A DNA stretch of 64,000 nucleotides, taken from assembly GCF_030269925.1 (NCBI RefSeq), contig NC_085110.1:5084001-5148000 (forward strand). The letters run 5' to 3'. Each line of letters begins with the position of its first letter. Positions within the stretch are counted from its first letter, which is position 1. The translations under genes were made by a program, and so were the position numbers. Below are positions 1 to 11,180 of the stretch, in pieces. The notes under the pieces were generated by a model. The model did no database searches. It was not told where the DNA came from and saw only the letters and a list, made by a program, of their open reading frames with translations. Origin of the DNA: Bombyx mori (lineage: Eukaryota; Arthropoda; Insecta; Lepidoptera; Bombycidae).

Positions 1-1717
1 CCTCTTGTTTTTTAGGAAGGGTCCTCTAATCCTCGCCACGGAGCCGCTTTCTAATGCCAAGTAATTTCGCGACCCGGCACGTTGTTTGCAGCATCGACTT
101 AATGCGTCCATCCGACGATCATAAAACACCCCTATTCCCGTAATTTAGGACACATAAAATGCTTCTACGGCAAACTAAGAATCCGTAAAACTGAAATGTT
201 GTTGTGTTTTGTTATTTTTTTGCCGTATCTTAAAAGATCACGTTCTTTTAGATCTATGGAAAACGGCAAAATCCAGTTTTGAGGGTAGCTGAGGATAGGA
301 GATTTCGTTAAAAAATTTAAGGTGTATTTTGGTTAATCGAAATCTCTAAGCTTGCGGAGACTGATCAACAAGAGGAAATAAATCTTTTTATCAGAAACCA
401 TTCCATCATTACGTTTTTAATGTCGGCTGAGTATTGCGTGAGGTAATGAAGGCGTCTCGAATCAAGGAAATTAAAAGTCTCAAACAGAGGGCAGTTACAA
501 CAAATCCCGCCACTAAAACTCCTATATATAGCCGGGCAAATGTTGTAAAAAATCATTGCCTCATCTACCCTCGGCCCTCGGCGAGGGGAAAAATCTAATC
601 TGTGCATTTTTTGCGGGACCGCGATGCCACAAAGAATTTCATTTCCCACTGTTCATCTATCTCTATTTCACTGACGGCTCTTGTTCTTGGCTCCCCCTTC
701 CCGCCCCCCTCCTCACTGCCCTTAGTCGTTTTTTTAGACTTCCTCGATCACAGATAAGGTTAAGCGTGCTCTTCTTATTTATAACGTCTTACGCATTATT
801 ACTCATATGATTGTTTTTACTCTATTCCAAAAATTATTAATAATGTTTTCTAAATGTACCTATACGTTAGACACTAAACTACTTAAAGCTAATACCAGAA
901 GAACATTACTAATTGTTTATGCATATATTTTTACATGCTCACCGAAAATATACAGCAAAACAATCGTTTCAAATTTAGAACGGAAACGTTCATAGATTAA
1001 ATTAATTCACAATGGCCGACGGTCTGTTTATTTATTATACAATAAACATAACAAAGAAACCGAACGATCGAAAGTCAACTTTTAATTGTATTAGTAGTGT
1101 CACAATCAAAACGAGCCTCCACGAAAACGGAATTACACAATTGTATACAATTGACATTCAAATCTGTGGACATCGCCGCATTGTGTTTTTATTGCCCCTC
1201 ATTGACGCATAATTGTCAATAAATTCCTACGGGATCGGAGTTTAATGTGGGTTTGGGTGAAAAAAGTTATGTTTTATTAATATTTTTACGAGAACGTTTA
1301 GGAAGAACGATAAGATCTGCCGTTTGGGAAGTTTTTTCTTTCAATTTCCGTCACGATTTGTAGACTCATTATTGGTGAGTCGATGGGGGCGATAGTGGTC
1401 GCATGCCATCGACTCTGGTGCGATGTTATCGTGTCTCTTAGCGACTTTCATCGGGGTTCACGGTCGCTCCGCCCTCCCTTCTCTTGTGAAACACGATTTC
1501 AATGACGTTGACACTCGCTATGATTTATTTTGACGAAAAAATATTTATTGCTTTTATGTTGCCGACATGTTTGATGGGTTAGTCTTCTGAAACTTGAGTA
1601 TTGAGTAAAAGTATTTTATTTTGCTTATAATAAATGCGTGTGTTCGGTATAGTATCCATACAGATTTATTGTCAGAATCAGTTTAATTCGCAGTGAGAAA
1701 TCTAATATATTATAATA
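1..1717. other. AT-rich unique sequence, no gene seen
   Basis: No repeat family shared with the rest of the window and no ORF with a recognisable domain. Short ORFs (60-95 codons) occur on both strands without codon bias or conserved motifs. Probably intronic or intergenic. Confidence 0.5.
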
Positions 1718-1938
1718 CTAGCGACCCGCCCTCGCTTCGCTTCGGAAACTGTAATTTATTATTGATTTCTCCACTATTTAATGGATGTTATTATACATAT
1801 AAACATTCCTCTTCAATCACACTATCTATTAAAAAAAACGCATCAAAATCTGTTGCGTAGTTTTAAAGATTTAAGCGTACATAGGGACAGGCAGATATAG
1901 GGACAGAGAAAGCGACTTTGTTTTATGCTATGTAGTGA
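1718..1938 (-). mobile_element. Non-autonomous Helitron-like element
   Basis: Read on the minus strand the element starts TCACTACATAG at 1938 and ends GGGCGGGTCGCTAG at 1718. It is flanked by A on the 5' side and T on the 3' side, which is the A^T insertion pattern of Helitrons. A short GC-rich self-complementary stretch (CCGAAGCGAAGCGAGGGCGG) lies just before the CTAG end. At 221 bp it has no coding capacity. Sequences of this kind, with an AAAGTCGCTT start and a GGGTCGCTAG end, are widespread in insect genomes. The Helitron assignment rests on termini only. Confidence 0.6.
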
Positions 1939-2394
1939 TATGGACATAACGAGTGCACATTGCTAACGATTCAATAAAATGCTTATTTTACAAATTCTTA
2001 TCATCTTATTAGGTAAATAAGGAATTTAGCTTTATTCTTAGCTTTAGGGAAATTTCGGGAGACCTAGTCGGGATTTATTTGTATAATTTAAAATTCATTA
2101 AACTCTTTGAAACCGTAAACAGTCGAACACAGCTTTACAAAATCTACTGAAAAGTATACTGTATTATTATTATTTATTATCATGATTCAAGATCGGTCGT
2201 TTTGAATAATTAATAGTGATCGTTTATAAAAAAAAAAATTTTTTTTCTTTATAATCTATTATGGCAAACATTAACCCTTCAACGGAAAAACAACAATTTG
2301 GCTCAAGCAGCCAGTCCCGAATCTATAACCAAAAAGAAGCAAACAGGATAACACTATTCCAGAAATACATTAAATTGGTTTTATGCTCTGAGGA
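1939..2394. other. AT-rich spacer
   Basis: AT-rich spacer between the Helitron-like element and a LINE tail. Nothing else recognised. Confidence 0.4.
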
Positions 2395-2729
2395 ATTGTT
2401 CGAGATGATACCGACATCTCGCTTTTACCATCGCACCGCCCGCCACCGGAGTAGAGTCCATCCATACTACTTGGAGCCACTACGTTCATCCACAGTGCGT
2501 TTCTAGAGATCTTTTTTGCCACATACCATTCGGCTATGGAATGAGCTCCCCTCCACGGTGTTTCCCGAGCGCTATGACATGTCCTTCTTCTAACGAGGCT
2601 TGTGGAGAGTATTAAACGGTAGGCAGCGGCTTGGCTCTGCCCCTGGCATTGCTGACGTCCATGAGCGACGGTAACCACTCACCATCAGGTGGGCCGTATG
2701 CTCATCTGCCTATACGGCAATAAAAAAAA
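2395..2729 (+). pseudogene. LINE ORF2 C-terminus and 3' tail, 5'-truncated
   Basis: One frame reads through the C-terminal end of a non-LTR reverse transcriptase ORF: HPYYLEPLRSSTVRF, then IRLWNELPSTVFPERYDMSF, then GSAPGIADVH, closing at TAA 2672-2674. Two in-frame stops break it, TAG at 2504-2506 and TAA at 2591-2593. After the final stop comes a short 3' UTR (ACCATCAGGTGGGCCGTATG) and an AATAAAAAAAA tail. The 5' truncation near 2395 is typical of incomplete target-primed reverse transcription. Related fragments lie at 9.6, 18.5/18.9, 35.0 and 59.5 kb. The family is probably one of the abundant silkworm Jockey/R1-type LINEs. I do not assign a name. Confidence 0.75.
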
Positions 2730-3318
2730 TTGTTTACATATTTTCACAGTTTAATTATTATTGGATACAATAACGACTTACAGTCGACATTGATTTAAAG
2801 TTAAAATAAGAAAAATGGAATGAAGCTAAATAAACAACATGCATTGTGATAGCTAATTTTGTTCAATAGAGATTAATTAAGTTGACACTCACTAGTCACC
2901 TGACGTAAGTTGTTTGTTGCACTAAGGTTTAAGTCTAAGTTATACTATGTGACGTTTTTCCCCTTTAAACCGGAACGCGTTTACTAATTTTACTTTCATC
3001 CAATATTGATTTACGCAATTATAAAAAAAATGTTTTTTTTAACTCAGAATAAGAATGTCATGTGTCATTCGATTATTTTTCTATTTGGCCCGTTGCCTGT
3101 GCGTAGATTGAGGGTAGATAATGTCAACGGATGACGTGTTTAATAAGCCCTATCTTGTCCCTTGTTTTAGTTGATTTAAAAAAAAATCAGTAGTAGCGAA
3201 TATTCCATTGATATTAGTTGAATGAAGTTTTCGAATGCGGTAAACCATAATTGGTGTTTGTTTCTTTGTCATGATTTTTCTTACATTTTTTTCAGAGATT
3301 ACATAATTAAAAACTTTT
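2730..3318. other. AT-rich unique sequence
   Basis: No repeat, ORF or RNA gene recognised. Confidence 0.4.
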
Positions 3319-3680
3319 AAGCTATTGCATAGCTTTTATCGCGGGCTTTGAGCGCGGCGACCGAATCAAGAAATTCTGTAACGAAAATAAAACCTAACAC
3401 CCCCCACTCCACCTACCATATAGCTCGCGTTCAACCAATTCACACGTTGCGCTTGTGAATAAGCGTGCGGCGTGACGTCGCACTGCATGCGGATCATGAA
3501 AAGTGTGCCCATCTCTCTCTCGCGCGGTCTAGCTTATGGGTGTGAAGGGGACAGTTAATGTTTTGCTTTTGTTAATGTTTATAAATATAGCGTGGTCTTA
3601 TTTTATTATTGTTTTAATATTAAATTATTATTATCTAATTATAATTGCATAAGTTGATAAAAAATGCTATGCAATAGCTT
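3319..3680. mobile_element. Candidate MITE with 15-bp inverted ends
   Basis: AAGCTATTGCATAGC at 3319-3333 recurs as its reverse complement at 3666-3680. Each terminus is itself nearly palindromic (AAGCTA...TAGCTT). The enclosed ~330 bp is CpG-rich at its centre (about 3340-3530), unlike its AT-rich surroundings, and has no ORF. The size and inverted ends suggest a non-autonomous DNA element. No target-site duplication is clear, so the superfamily is open. Confidence 0.45.
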
Positions 3681-3795
3681 TACCACGGCAATCCCCGAGT
3701 GCCACACGTGTTTTTTTTCACAGATTAAATAATTATATTCTTACTTGTGTTAGGATTTATTACAGATGTGGGTAGATATCATCGTCCTGACTCTT

Positions 3796-4113
3796 TTAGC
3801 CGCGAAGCAGAACACTGTCCACAGTCCTAAAGTAAAATATTTCTGAGATACGGCGTTCGAACCATTCCAACATATTGCGTCGTTTGGCTTCGGAACCCTG
3901 AAAACCTCGTAAGCGCGTCTCCAAACTCGAATGAAACATTAAGAAAATACGTTTGACAAACGCATGCCTCCCATTAGGAGGCCGTACGACATCAAAAAGT
4001 CTGTAGTGGATTTTTTTGCAATCATCAAATTGATCTGTCCGCGCGCCATCTGGCCCGTGAGTAAAACGCTTTTGGACTCCCTCAGCCGAAGAATTAATTC
4101 GTATAAAACACAC
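3796..4113 (-). other. Unrecognised 105-codon ORF
   Basis: An open frame on the minus strand rich in Arg, Phe and Asp, with no recognised domain, signal peptide or membrane segment. An overlapping + frame of 66 codons exists. It is longer than most chance ORFs here, and its composition (many R, K, D, E) is less biased than AT-rich noise, so a transposon or old coding remnant is possible. No function can be given and it may be fortuitous. Confidence 0.15.
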
Positions 4114-4840
4114 ATATCGTTTCGGATCGGACCTCGATTCTGGAACTTTCGAGATATTGTATAGAACTAACTACCTTTATAGCTTTCACCTTCGCATTGA
4201 ATGTGGTGAATTTTCACGTAACATCTCGAACACATTTTTCTATTTCTTTCGCGCACCACGTTTTCACTTGAGTTAAATATTTGTACTATCACTACTTTAA
4301 AACGGTACGCTTTTAATTATCACATCAAATATTTAGCAAATGTTATAGAGCCGGGTTTTATTGTTTTTTTATTAAAACAATTAAAAAAAATTGTTCATCA
4401 TGAAAGTATGTTCTAAAAAAATTAATTTCATATTAAACTTACTTACATTTAGAACGTAGATCAACTTTGAATGCGAAATAGCCTAGTATATATAAAAATA
4501 AACCCATGAATTCAGAGTGAATAAGTAGTTTGCGACAATTTCGCTGTGCGTATCTATTCGCCTTTCGAAATAGTCCCCTGATTTCGTTTCGGATGAAGCC
4601 CGCACTAGATCAAAGCGGGCATCGAGAGTTCGAGTAGGTTGATAACTTTCACATCAAATAGGTTGTATTGAAGTGATGAAACACTTAGATTAAAAGATTT
4701 AATGACACGATAATTAATTTTTATATTTTTACTAAATTTTATTTTTATCAAGGGACTGTATGATACTTAAAGATAAGTTAATAGGATACCGGTGAAATTG
4801 CTACACTACTCTGTTACTATCACTAAGTTCATGAAATACA

Positions 4841-5060
4841 TGTGAGTCCGCGCGGATAGGTACCACCGCCCTGCCTATTTCTGCCGTGAAGCAATAATGC
4901 GTTTCGGTTTGAAGGGTGGGGCTAACTATACTGAGACCTTAGAGCTTGTATCTCAAGGTGGGTGGCGCATTTACGTTGTAGATGTCTATGGGCTCCAGTA
5001 ACCACTTAACACCGGGTGGGCTGTGAGCTCGTCCACCGATGTAAGCAATAAAAAAAAAAA
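4841..5060 (+). repeat. Bm1 SINE, 5'-truncated
   Basis: Begins within the TGTGAGTCCGC... core and runs through GTTTCGGTTTGAAGGGTGGG to GTAAGCAATA plus an A-run. The tRNA-like head is missing. Confidence 0.9.
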
Positions 5061-5189
5061 CATTGATTTATTGAAATGATTCCCGGGTACCGACTATACG
5101 CTAACGATTTTGTGCTGGAAACGACTTGAAGACCCTTTGACGATTATAAAAAGTACCGACACTATTTTATAAATGATATGCCAACGCAT

Positions 5190-5297
5190 AGCATGTTAGC
5201 AAGCTCTGTAAGGCTGAGTGAGCCCCGTGAGCTCATTTATTAGCCCGCATATGTTAGCAAACTCTCCGAGACTGAGTGAGCCCCGTGAACTCATTTA
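5190..5297 (+). repeat. Two tandem ~55-bp repeat units
   Basis: Two neighbouring units with the core TGAGTGAGCCCCGTGA, separated by TTAGCCCGCA. A third unit (6744-6805) lies just beyond the pogo-like element, which is inserted at the TA between units two and three. The core resembles part of the interspersed family seen at 35.3, 40.3, 54.4 and 62.6 kb. Confidence 0.6.
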
Positions 5298-6743
5298 GGG
5301 TAAAACCTGGATAGATGCCGCAGCGGGATAGATGCCTCATGTTCTAAAAACCTAACTTCCCGAACTCATGACAAAAAATTAATTTAATAAGTAGGAACCA
5401 CAGTCATTCTATACCTTATGTACCATTTGACAATCGCGTGATGACTAAGTATTTTCCTCGTACATGTAATTTTCTCAGCGCGGAATTTCACGAACACGTC
5501 AAAGATTTAAAGGTTAGTATTTAGCGTGGTATAACTTTATAATTAGTGTAAAATTCCATTATATTTTTTACTACGTGAATATATTCGTTCATTGAGTCTG
5601 CATCTGGGTGTAAATAAATGCTATTATGTTTATAATTTATTTACAAAAAATTTGGGCATCTATCCATATCACAAAGGATAGTTGCCCTGATTTTTTGGGG
5701 TATAGGTGCCTTTAGGGGCATCTATCCCTCCATACTCTGTCATTTCAGAATACAGCTGAAATATGCCACGAAAATATAAACCACAAACACATGATTTACA
5801 GTTCAAGCAGCGAAGATGAAGACAATCCACTTAACTATAAAATGAAAGGAAATAAAACAATAGATTTGCCCCTAAAGAAATCTAAGGGATAAACTTAAAA
5901 CGCATGTAAAAATATGTGCATTGAATGTTTTGAAAACTATAAAAATACGAAGTCGCAATCCGACTGGATTCAATGTTTAATGTTTCAGAACTATCTACAT
6001 GAAACGTGTTTTTCAGAAATGATGTAGAAGATGTGGAAAATTGAAAGCACAATCCAGTTCCAGAAGTAAACTTCAATTGGACAAAATAATAAAGATATCT
6101 TTATTGTGTTAATTTAATATAAAAAATATGATTTTGCAATGTACACATTGACACTTAATGAAAATATTTTATAAACAATTAAGAATTTATATTTTTGTTG
6201 AATAAATATTTGTAAAATTTAATTTAATAAAAAAATAGGATAATGCATGTTGAAACAAAAAAAATTGTAGTTTAGCTTACGCTTACTTAACGCTTTAAAC
6301 ATTTAATTATGATAATTTGTGTGATATGAAAATTATCTTTTAATTATAAACATTCAAAGACTTAAAAATACAAAATATTTTTTATTATTATGATGTTTCT
6401 TGGAGACAATTGCTCTGTTAGGAATAGAACTTCTTAATATTTGGTTTGGTTTTTTAGTTTACACGGTATAAAGGGCATCTATCCTGAACTGCAGGCATCT
6501 ATCCTACTCAGTATTTTCTTGGTGGGGCAACTATCCATACAGGTAGTCATCTATCCTCCAAAAAAAGGTTCTACGAAAAACGAATTTCTGCAAAATCTGT
6601 ATTTGATAGGTTAAAAAAAAATTATACTAATTAAACATAAAGGATTGAGCTAACTACATTAATAGAAATTATTCGTATAAAATTAATATTTTCAAAATTA
6701 CATGACTATTTCAAAAAGTGGGGCATCTATCTCGGCTTTACCC
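5298..6743 (+). mobile_element. Decayed pogo/Tigger-like DNA transposon, 1446 bp
   Basis: The ends are inverted: GGGTAAAACCTGGATAGATG on the left and, read in reverse complement, GGGTAAAGCCGAGATAGATG on the right. The element is flanked by TA on both sides (5296-5297 and 6744-6745), the signature of Tc1/mariner/pogo insertion. The motif GATAGATGCC or its complement recurs inside (near 5330, 5655, 5720, 6475, 6500, 6550 and 6720), like subterminal transposase sites. Internal coding remnants (separate entries) include a transposase start codon and a PHD-like C-terminus. The DDE core is deleted, so the copy is non-autonomous. Confidence 0.75.
5763..6027 (+). pseudogene. Pogo-like transposase remnant with PHD-like tail
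   Basis: The ATG at 5763 opens MPRKYKPQTH, the kind of start seen in pogo/Tigger/jerky-type transposases, and stops at 5817-5819. From 5791 an overlapping frame gives an acidic linker (SSSSEDEDNPLNYK), stops at 5890-5892 and 5896-5898, and then, still in the same frame, a PHD-like stretch: C (5917) x2 C (5926), then DWIQC (5962-5976), H (5998) and C (6007). One expected zinc cysteine is Phe (5983-5985). The frame ends at TAG 6025-6027. The helix-turn-helix region and the DDE nuclease are absent. I infer an internal deletion that joined the N-terminus to the C-terminal tail. Confidence 0.6.
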
Positions 6744-6808
6744 TACTAGCCCGCAAATGTTAGCAAACTCTCTGAGGCTGAGTGAGCCCTGTGAGTTCAT
6801 TTACTATC
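6744..6808 (+). repeat. Third tandem unit beyond the pogo-like insertion
   Basis: Repeats the TGTTAGCAAACTCTC...GTGAGCCCTGTGAG core of the units at 5190-5297. It shows that the pogo-like element landed inside a pre-existing short tandem array. Confidence 0.55.
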
Positions 6809-8300
6809 CCAGCGAAGCTTGTGTAGCTACTAGCGATTAGGCAGACGAAATAAAGTGCACTGATTCAGCCATTAAATACAGTATATTAATCCATTTAAAA
6901 GCCACTGCGAAAGTTTCACAGAAAACTTATCGGCCGTGAAAACGTTACTTTTACCGGAGCACATTTTAAAACAGAAAGATACAAAACATTTTTCATATTA
7001 CAGCTGAAAAATAGTAACGTTTTCCGTAGCGGGCTTACGTTGGTGCGGCCGTCGTCTGACGCAGGACGGGTGTACATGTGCGCTCATCAACTAATGGTCC
7101 GTGCGCGGCACTTGAACCGAGCCCACGCTCCGCACCAAGCAAGCCTCTAGTCGCAAGCCTGCTCTCCGCTCAAAATTATAACGTGTAAAACGCGAACTTT
7201 TCCTTGCATTCCGCGCACCGGATTTTTATGAATGCCGCGATTATTATACGCATTTTAAACACGAATACGACTCCATTCTCCCCGAGATGTACAGTACCTA
7301 GTAATATTTGTAACGAGTTTTCTCAAAGCCGCTGCCTAATTTCAGGTCGAGGGTACCGGCGCACGGAATGCAGAATGCCACTTTTAATCTTAGCGATATA
7401 AAGTCATGTAAAGCTTCCCGTAAACTCAGAGAGTCGCGATTCGTATTGAAACCGATTTGTGAAATTATTAGCGTGCGACCGGCGACCAGTGGTTCGCGAG
7501 TCTGCATGCGCGTTATTTTTACTCTTCCTGTATTTTTTTTCTCGACGAGGCTCCGCTCTCCCCTTTTGTTCTCAAGTGGACCAGCTGTCATTATACGCCA
7601 TGCTACTGTTATTTTTTTTTTCGACGTTTTATAGAGTTTTGCCTAGTGGGCGTTTCGTTCTGGAAATGTTCGTTTTGCGTGTGTACCGCAGTTTGCGTGC
7701 CGAGTGCAGACGACGCAGTGTTGCCAATATACAAAATGAGTTATGAAATTTTAGTTCACGATTCCCCCTTGTTCCACTTAGTACCTACGTGTTGTTTAGA
7801 GTTGCGCTAATAAAAAACGATTAATTATCATAAACATTTTAATGTAAGCCATTGCATTCATATTTCATTTATTATTCAATTGATTGGATTGTTTTTATCG
7901 ACGAAGGAACAATTAAGCAAAATTTTAAATGTGAATTTTTTTGCAGCTTCTGTTTGATATGTAATGAAAAGTGATTACATTTTGGGGTTGGCAAGTGCCT
8001 AACATGTGTCACTATAGTATTCAAGAGGGCTTCATAGCTAAAAATGAACCCTTGTAAGTTTTAATAAGCATTGTCGGGACTGCGACATTGATTTAGATAA
8101 ATTTATCATTAATATATTAAACGATATGTCATTTTTTCAACTGTGACTTAAAATGCTTTCTATACGAAGTGGTTCGGGAGTTCCTGACGGATGGTAAACA
8201 CTTACCACTAGTGTACGGGATACTCGTTTGACCAGTCTGTAAACGACTTATGTACATTACATAACTGTGTTTTTAAAATACAGAGCTTACTAAAAGAAGG
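6809..8300. other. Unique sequence with a CpG-richer block
   Basis: About 7000-7760 is richer in GC and CpG than its surroundings and has overlapping short ORFs on both strands. None resembles a known protein. ATG at 7735 sits in a good insect context (CAAAATG) but opens only 24 codons. This may be an old promoter, an exon or simply conserved non-coding DNA. No firm feature. Confidence 0.3.
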
Positions 8301-8302
8301 GT

Positions 8303-8400
8303 GTATATTGAGCCCACGTGGGTAGATACTACTGTACTGCCACTTATTAGCACGAAGTAGTCATTCGTTGTGATTTGTCATCAAGGATGGCCCTGAGATT
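8303..8400 (+). repeat. Degenerate Bm1 core fragment
   Basis: GAGCCCACGTGGGTAGATAC followed by a diverged CTGCC...TTAGCACGAAGTAG stretch matches the Bm1 order of motifs, with many substitutions. Confidence 0.4.
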
Positions 8401-8739
8401 CTCTATTTATAGATTAAATAAATGCATGTTAATGATACTGGGAAATTCAGATAGCCAAGTCAGGCTATTTATATGGCAACTTTCATTGCTCATTAGGTGT
8501 AGGATTCTAAGAATCTGTTCATCAAATGAATGAAATAGGAGCATAATAATTGACACCTTAAGCTTTAGATTCGTTTTATTCCACATTTGTTGGGTTTGTG
8601 GGACTTTGGAAAAAATGGAGTGTTTAAAAAAAATTGGCAACACTCACTAGCTATACCAACTAAACTAAAAGAAAATCAGTTGACAAAAAAAGATATAGCG
8701 ATACTCAAAATAAATATTTTGTCTTTATCTATTTTTATA

Positions 8740-9080
8740 TATAGCTTTCAGAATTGCGAAATCGCCCTTAAATTACGGGATGGTTTTCGGAATTCCTGTC
8801 ATAATGACGCGCTGAGGAGTGCGCGTTTGGGATGGTATGGACATGTGATGAGACGAAATGAAAATGAGGTTAGTAAGAGAGTGTTAACTATGAACGTGGA
8901 AGGATATAGAGGAAGAGGTAGACCTAAGAAGAAATGGATGGATTGTGTGAAAGACGATATGGGTAAGAGGGGAGTGAGCGAAGAAATGGTATATGATAGA
9001 AGAGTATGGAAGGAGAAAACATGTTGCGCCGACCCCAAGTGACTGGGAGAAGGGCAGGAAATGATGAATGACTATGAACT
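8740..9080 (+). pseudogene. LINE ORF2 C-terminal fragment
   Basis: The frame ending at 9042 contains RLGWYGHVMRRNENE, then GYRGRGRPKKKWMDCVKDDM, then CCADPK. This is the conserved C-terminal tail of arthropod endonuclease/reverse-transcriptase LINEs (RTE or related group), downstream of the reverse transcriptase. No reverse transcriptase motif is present, so it is a 5'-truncated insertion, open from about 8740. The ATG at 8587 lies upstream in unrelated AT-rich sequence and is not a genuine start. Confidence 0.7.
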
Positions 9081-9596
9081 CCGTTTACCGCCTTACATAT
9101 TTTAAACGTAAATTATATTCTTCAAGCGCAATCTGAATGCAGCCACTTCTTGTACATATGGTATGTAGCTGCTAAGTTTTGGATTCATTTATTGAAACAT
9201 TAACATGTGTCGTTGTTGTTTTCAAGTAGATCTTCTGTTTGATAGCGAACCCTTTATCGGTCTCCCTCTCAATGTGCAATGCTCTCTGGGTACTTTCATT
9301 TGCGTATGGATGTTTTGAAGTTATACATCGATGGTGTAGAACGTGTGCTTTATCGGATTAAACTGACTATTTTCATAAGTGACGATGATCAGGCCTCAAA
9401 CTCGAACTTCTAACTGACTTAATTGTAGTTTTGTGTTGCTAATGAAATACACTTATTTGCACTATATTCGCGAATGAGCTCACAGGCGACCTGACCTTAT
9501 GGTGTTAGTCGAGTATAGTTATCGCAACGTGATAAAAAGCCAAAGTCTTAATTGGTTTTGCCTCCTAACCTTCGAATCCAAACGCAAGGAAGTATA
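9081..9596. other. AT-rich spacer
   Basis: Nothing recognised. Confidence 0.4.
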
Positions 9597-9723
9597 TATT
9601 TTTTTCTTTTTTTTTATTGCCCGCTTAGGCAGACGAGCATACGGCCCACCTGATGGCAAGTGGTTACCGTTGCCCATGGACTTCAGCAATTCCAGGGGCA
9701 GAGCCAAGCTGCTGCCTACAAAA
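9597..9723 (-). repeat. LINE 3'-tail fragment, inverted
   Basis: A T-run followed by TTGCCCGCTTAGGCAGACG and GAGCATACGGCCCACCTGAT is the reverse complement of the 3' UTR and end of the LINE at 2395-2729. Confidence 0.75.
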
Positions 9724-9844
9724 GGATATTAGCTATCTATGCAGAATTAATGTTCCTTACAAGTAACGAAACATTTAAAGAAGGTTGAATTTACAACTAA
9801 CATTAAAACAACGTGTAACTCCAAACGAGAACATGTGATAAGTA

Positions 9845-9882
9845 CGTACATACATATATACATACATACATACATATATCCT
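9845..9882 (+). repeat. TACA/TATA microsatellite
   Basis: An imperfect run of CATA and TACA units. Confidence 0.7.
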
Positions 9883-9892
9883 TAGAAACAGT

Positions 9893-9972
9893 AGCTGCCT
9901 GCGGGATTTGAATTCGACATAGTCGTATGGCCCGGTACAAGTACACCGGGCGTTTAATTCTCGAAGCCACAA
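9893..9972 (-). repeat. Degenerate tRNA-like SINE head
   Basis: On the minus strand, GTGGCTTCGAGAATTAAACG, CCGGTGTACTTGTACCGG and AATTCAAATCCCGCAGGCAG follow the same order as the Bm1 head (box A, middle stem, box B). It is too diverged to be a working tRNA gene. Confidence 0.4.
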
Positions 9973-10396
9973 TTACTCCTCAAGCGTGACATCCACAAAT
10001 TCAACATACACAGTTGAACCTTGTCCAAAATGAGCTAGATTACAATTCTTATTAAAGATCCACCTAAAACTAATTTTCACGGGCTTATTTGCTTTTTTTT
10101 GTTTGCACGTATTGAAAGACGTTTTTATCGATCGGCTGTACCTACATAAAAGTTGGTATCGATGAACTAAAGAAAGGCCATACTAAAATCATGCAGCTCC
10201 ACATCGTATAGGTATTGTACTAACACATACATTATTAACATACAACATTTAAAATATAACATTTGGTTGGTCCGCAAACAACCTGTTATTATCAAAAGTA
10301 CATTGACGGTTTAATTTACAATTTATTTATTAAATTTATGATTCCCGACATTTACAATATTTGATGGTTATTTAGTCGGTCGACTATATCTGACGG
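9973..10396. other. AT-rich spacer
   Basis: Nothing recognised. Confidence 0.4.
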
Positions 10397-10500
10397 TTTT
10401 TTTTTATTACTTAGATGAGTGGACGAGCTCACAGTCCACCTGGTGTTAAATGGTTACTGGAGCCCATAGATATCTACAACGTAGACACGCCACCCACCTT
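10397..10500 (-). repeat. Bm1 3' fragment
   Basis: A T-run, then TTACTTAGATGAGTGGACGA to CGCCACCCACCTT. This is only the 3' quarter of Bm1, inverted. Confidence 0.85.
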
Positions 10501-10664
10501 AAATGACCACAAAACCTGTAATTTTAATTGTGGCTACGTCTCACGAAAATAGTAGTATATGCTACTAGATTATTTTTGATGTGTCCTTTGGTGCTCCACA
10601 ACAATTTTCAAGGTTTTATGACTGAAATATACGTATGAATTATCTTATATGCGTTTTTGATGTA

Positions 10665-11099
10665 AGTCGTATGGCTTAAAGGATAAGACGTCCGGTGCAT
10701 TCGTATCTAGCGATGCAACGGTGTTCGAATCCCGCAGGCCCGTACTAATTTCTCTAATGAAATACGTACTTAACAAATCTTCACGATTGACTTCCACGGT
10801 GAACGAATAACATCGTGTAATAAAAATCAAACCCGTAAAATGATAATTTGCGTAATTACTGATGGTAGTTCTAGTGAGCCCGCACGGGTAGTTAGGTACC
10901 ACTACCCTGCCTATTTCTGCCCTGAAGCAGTAATGCGTTTCGGTTCGAAGAGTCGAGTTTCGTCGTCGTCGTAAAACTGGGATCTTAGAACTCATATCTC
11001 AAGGCGGGTGGTGGCATTTACGTTGTAGTCTCTATGAGCTTCGGTAACCTCTTAACACCAGGTTGGCCGTGAGCTCATCCACTCATCTAAGCAATAAAA
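10665..11099 (+). repeat. Full-length Bm1 SINE
   Basis: The complete order of Bm1 modules is present. The tRNA-like head has box A-like GGCTTAAAGGATAAGACG and box B-like GTGTTCGAATCCCGC. A middle part, ACTTCCACGGTGAACGAATA, is followed by the core ACGGGTAGTTAGGTACCACT and the 3' end GAGCTCATCCACTCATCTAA with AATAAAA. It should carry an internal pol III promoter. Point changes suggest an old copy. Confidence 0.92.
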
Positions 11100-11114
11100 G
11101 GTGGGTGATACAAA

Positions 11115-11180
11115 AGGGTGGTCACGACCCTCAGCAATGAGGAATACGACGCAAGGAGGAGGAAGCAATAAAAAAAAATT
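11115..11180 (-). repeat. Interspersed repeat C fragment
   Basis: GGTCACGACCCTCAGCAATG with GGAGGAGGAAG. A related version, in the opposite sense, occurs at 57.83-58.00 kb and a diverged one at 12.41 kb. Recognised by similarity within the window only. Confidence 0.35.

Noticed and set aside
7735..7809. ATG in a CAAAATG context as a first exon
   Set aside because: Only 24 codons, no recognisable peptide, and no downstream exon could be tied to it.
8587..8740. N-terminal half of the 151-codon frame at 8.6-9.0 kb as a real protein start
   Set aside because: Only the part after about 8740 resembles a LINE C-terminus. The upstream part is AT-rich read-through.
10665..10745. tRNA gene suggested by box A and box B motifs (also near 14810, 16575, 20150 and 22150)
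   Set aside because: These are the tRNA-derived heads of Bm1 SINEs. The cloverleaf arms do not close, and each is followed by the Bm1 body.
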